Source: Bacteroidota bacterium
GTDB taxonomy: Bacteria; Bacteroidota; Bacteroidia; Bacteroidales; UBA1402
NCBI GenBank assembly: GCA_030706285.1
Contig: JAUZOU010000022.1
Span: forward strand, 1-17,281
Reading direction: 5' to 3'
Length of the DNA stretch: 17,281 nucleotides
Below, in pieces: positions 14,963 through 17,281 of this stretch; the stretch's first letter is position 1; every line of letters begins with the position of its first letter. Made by a program: the position numbers and the translations under genes. A model generated the notes under the pieces. It was not told where the DNA came from. It did no database searches and was given only the letters and a program-made list of their open reading frames with translations.

Positions 14963-17281
14963 TTAGAATTTAAGGTTTAAGCTTATACCATAACTACGGA
15001 CAGAAGGCATGGACGAATTGGCATACCCCGGTACTTTCGTACTGTATCCGAAATCACTTGATTCACTGGCATACCCGAAGGTTTCAGGATCAACATGATT
15101 CACTTTGGAGAATACCAGCAGATTCCTTCCAATCAGAGCCACTGAGGCTGACTTTAATTTCAGTTTTGGCAGATAGGCTTTAGGAATGTCATACCCGATG
15201 CGCAATTCGCGAAGCTTTAGGTAGGTGTCATCAATCAGTTCATTTTCGGGACATGTCTCTTCCATCATGTTGGCCCAATATTCCTGGCCACTCATGCCTC
15301 CGATTTTCCCGTATTTTTCCAAATCCTCCAGTGTCAGCTTCCGGTAGGTACCGTCTTCCTCGACATAGCCGTTCGGAACAATCCCCACCCGGTTATTCAA
15401 GGTTGTTGCAGCCGAGAGTCCATATAAATTGAGTCTTCGTTCTATTTCATTATAAATCAGTCCTCCCCAGCGTAAATCGAGCAAGAAGGAGAACGACAGG
15501 TTCTTGTACCTGAAATTACTGTTTAATGAAGCCATCCAGTCCGGATTATAGTTTCCAAGAACCTGCTTATCAGTCAGACGAGTATCCCCAGAGCCACTGA
15601 AGAGCTGATATCCATCAGGGGTACGCTTATAAGCTTGACCATAAAATGTACCACGCCGCTGTCCAACCCTGTCTTCAATATACAGGAAGCTATTCACCCG
15701 TTGTGTTTTTGAAATAGAAGGTAAGGAATCTATCAGTTCGGTCACCGAAGTACGGTCCATAGACCAGTTGAGCTGAACATCCCATTCAATATCTCTCTGT
15801 TTCACCGGAATGGCATTGATGGTCACTTCAATCCCCTTACTCTCGATAGCTCCGGCATTCATCATAAAATAGCTGTAACCGGTCGAACTTGAGACGGCGG
15901 TCTTCAAAATCTGATTCTTCGTCACCGACTGGTAGACTGCCAAATCCATTCCAAGACGGCTGTCAAAGAAACGGATATCCGTACCAAGTTCCTTCCCTGT
16001 TGTGATTTCAGGTTTCAGATACGGATCATACTTAATGTCACTCGAACTTGGATAAACACTGCCTGTTGCCATGTTGGTGGTCCAGTAATACTTATCTTCA
16101 GTTGTAAAATAAGCTTCAGGAATATCCTTACCAACCTGAGCCCAACTGCCCCGTAGTTTCCAGAAACTGATCTGTTCAGGTAATTCAAAGATTTCGTTCA
16201 TCAAACCTGAAAGGGCAAAAGACGGATAAAAGAAAGAATTGTTTTTTGGATTCAATGTTGAAGACCAGTCATTCCTGGCGGTAACGTCCAGATAGACTTT
16301 CCCTTCGTACTCAAGGTTAAGAAAGCTGTACAGACTGTTCCGCTCAAGTTTGGAAATGGAATTGCCCACAGTGATGGGGTATAACCGGTTATTCAAATTG
16401 TACAGATCGGAGAACATCAGTCCCTGAATTTCTCCCTGAATGTAATTTGTCTCTTTACGGTAGTGTGTGCCACCAACCGAAAGCCTGGCTTTGATCAATG
16501 AGATATCCTGTTTGTAGGTAGCTAGAAATTCAGCCGTCTTTTCATTGTTGTTATATTGACCGTTCCGGTAATACCCTTCCAGACTCCGAGGGTTTCCTCC
16601 GGAATACGTACTGTACGCATTTTTATCATAGTATTCATTGTTGCTGAAAATCTGACCATAGCGCCCGGTGATCGTAAGATCCTTTACCGGATCATACTGA
16701 AGCGATAGATTGACAATCGCCTTTGTGTCGTTATACGAATACGTGTTTTCATGTAAAATGAAATATTCGTTGTTAGTACTCCGGCGATAGCTTAATTGCT
16801 GGTACCCTTCAAGCCCAGGGACCCAGTAATTTTTCAACGCATTGAAATCAATATTTCTCGGAACGAATCTTGGGTCTACTTGCCTGCTGTTTGGACAATA
16901 GGTATCGTTCAGGTTCATGCCGGCATTCAATTTCAACTTTTCAGACAGCTTGAATTCGGAATTCAGATCGAACCGGTTTACCTGTAGCCCTGTATTCGGA
17001 AGAATGCCTTTTTGATCTGTATTGGTATAAGAAAAGCGGAAATTGTTATTGTCTGTCGATTTGGAGACGGAGACATTATTGACAAAAATATGACCGACCT
17101 GGTAAAAATCCTTCACATTATCCGGATAAGCCACCCAGGAATTGTTCCCGGTGAATTGTGACCGTATCTTGCCGTCAAATGCAGGGCCCCAGCAATAGTA
17201 AGTGTCATCGAATGTGCCGTTCCCGTTCCCGTCATAGTAACTGTATTCACCGCTTTCACCTTGTCCAAACTGATTCTGATA
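14963..17281 (-). CDS. SusC/RagA-type TonB-dependent transporter, 5' end cut by window edge
   Basis: SusC proteins are outer membrane TonB-dependent transporters that import oligosaccharides or peptides under a SusD lid. The frame is open to the right edge and gives 772 residues. The signal peptide, carboxypeptidase-like domain and most of the plug lie outside. The first residues in the window (QNQFGQGESGEYSYYDGNG, then YYCWGPAFDGK) are the typical end-of-plug and first-strand region of SusC proteins. NVKDFYQVG (55-63) is another SusC hallmark. Later barrel landmarks are YLDVTARNDWSSTL and LRGSWAQVGKD. The chain ends in an aromatic residue (LNLKF), as expected for a beta-barrel insertion signal. 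A GTG near 17134 is inside the gene and is not the start. Confidence 0.96.
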   Translation of the reverse strand, partial: YQNQFGQGESGEYSYYDGNGNGTFDDTYYCWGPAFDGKIRSQFTGNNSWVAYPDNVKDFYQVGHIFVNNVSVSKSTDNNNFRFSYTNTDQKGILPNTGLQVNRFDLNSEFKLSEKLKLNAGMNLNDTYCPNSRQVDPRFVPRNIDFNALKNYWVPGLEGYQQLSYRRSTNNEYFILHENTYSYNDTKAIVNLSLQYDPVKDLTITGRYGQIFSNNEYYDKNAYSTYSGGNPRSLEGYYRNGQYNNNEKTAEFLATYKQDISLIKARLSVGGTHYRKETNYIQGEIQGLMFSDLYNLNNRLYPITVGNSISKLERNSLYSFLNLEYEGKVYLDVTARNDWSSTLNPKNNSFFYPSFALSGLMNEIFELPEQISFWKLRGSWAQVGKDIPEAYFTTEDKYYWTTNMATGSVYPSSSDIKYDPYLKPEITTGKELGTDIRFFDSRLGMDLAVYQSVTKNQILKTAVSSSTGYSYFMMNAGAIESKGIEVTINAIPVKQRDIEWDVQLNWSMDRTSVTELIDSLPSISKTQRVNSFLYIEDRVGQRRGTFYGQAYKRTPDGYQLFSGSGDTRLTDKQVLGNYNPDWMASLNSNFRYKNLSFSFLLDLRWGGLIYNEIERRLNLYGLSAATTLNNRVGIVPNGYVEEDGTYRKLTLEDLEKYGKIGGMSGQEYWANMMEETCPENELIDDTYLKLRELRIGYDIPKAYLPKLKLKSASVALIGRNLLVFSKVNHVDPETFGYASESSDFGYSTKVPGYANSSMPSVRSYGISLNLKF

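Noticed and set aside
17132..17134. GTG as a possible start of a 723-aa SusC
   Set aside because: The frame continues upstream to the window edge with typical SusC motifs, so the gene begins outside the window.

Overview
The window is a slice of a polysaccharide utilization locus (PUL) from a member of Bacteroidota, most likely a Bacteroidales or related anaerobe that has a type IX secretion system (T9SS). The evidence is a SusC/SusD pair, Bacteroidota-type lipoproteins, a TAnnTTTG-type -7 promoter element, and two large secreted proteins ending in T9SS type A sorting domains. I cannot name the genus from sequence reading alone. All eight genes lie on the minus strand, so the biological order runs from the right edge to the left edge. 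There is no gene-free stretch longer than 167 bases. Both edges cut genes.

The capture module (17281 down to 6404) holds the C-terminal three quarters of a SusC-like TonB-dependent transporter, a SusD-like lipoprotein, a SusE-position surface lipoprotein, and two leucine-rich-repeat/Ig adhesin-like proteins (868 and 1037 aa). Spacings are 6, 8, 2 and 38 nt, so this looks like one transcription unit. The 1037-aa protein is built from three tandem 310-residue LRR-plus-Ig units.

A 167-nt gap (6237-6403) carries a GC-rich hairpin followed by a T tract and, just before it, a good -7 promoter element. It separates the capture module from the processing module.

The processing module (6236 down to 1) holds a PafA-type alkaline phosphatase whose nucleophile, zinc ligands and phosphate-contact residues are all present, a GH63/MGH1-like (alpha/alpha)6-barrel glycosidase with an inserted jelly-roll-like domain, and a divergent GH92 exo-mannosidase-family enzyme cut by the left edge. 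Phosphatase, GH63-like and GH92 enzymes behind a SusCD transporter suggest, as inference, that the locus handles a phosphorylated alpha-mannoside-containing glycan such as a phosphomannan or a high-mannose N-glycan. The LRR/Ig T9SS proteins would bind the target at the cell surface.

I did not see a regulator, mobile element, CRISPR array or RNA gene in the window.
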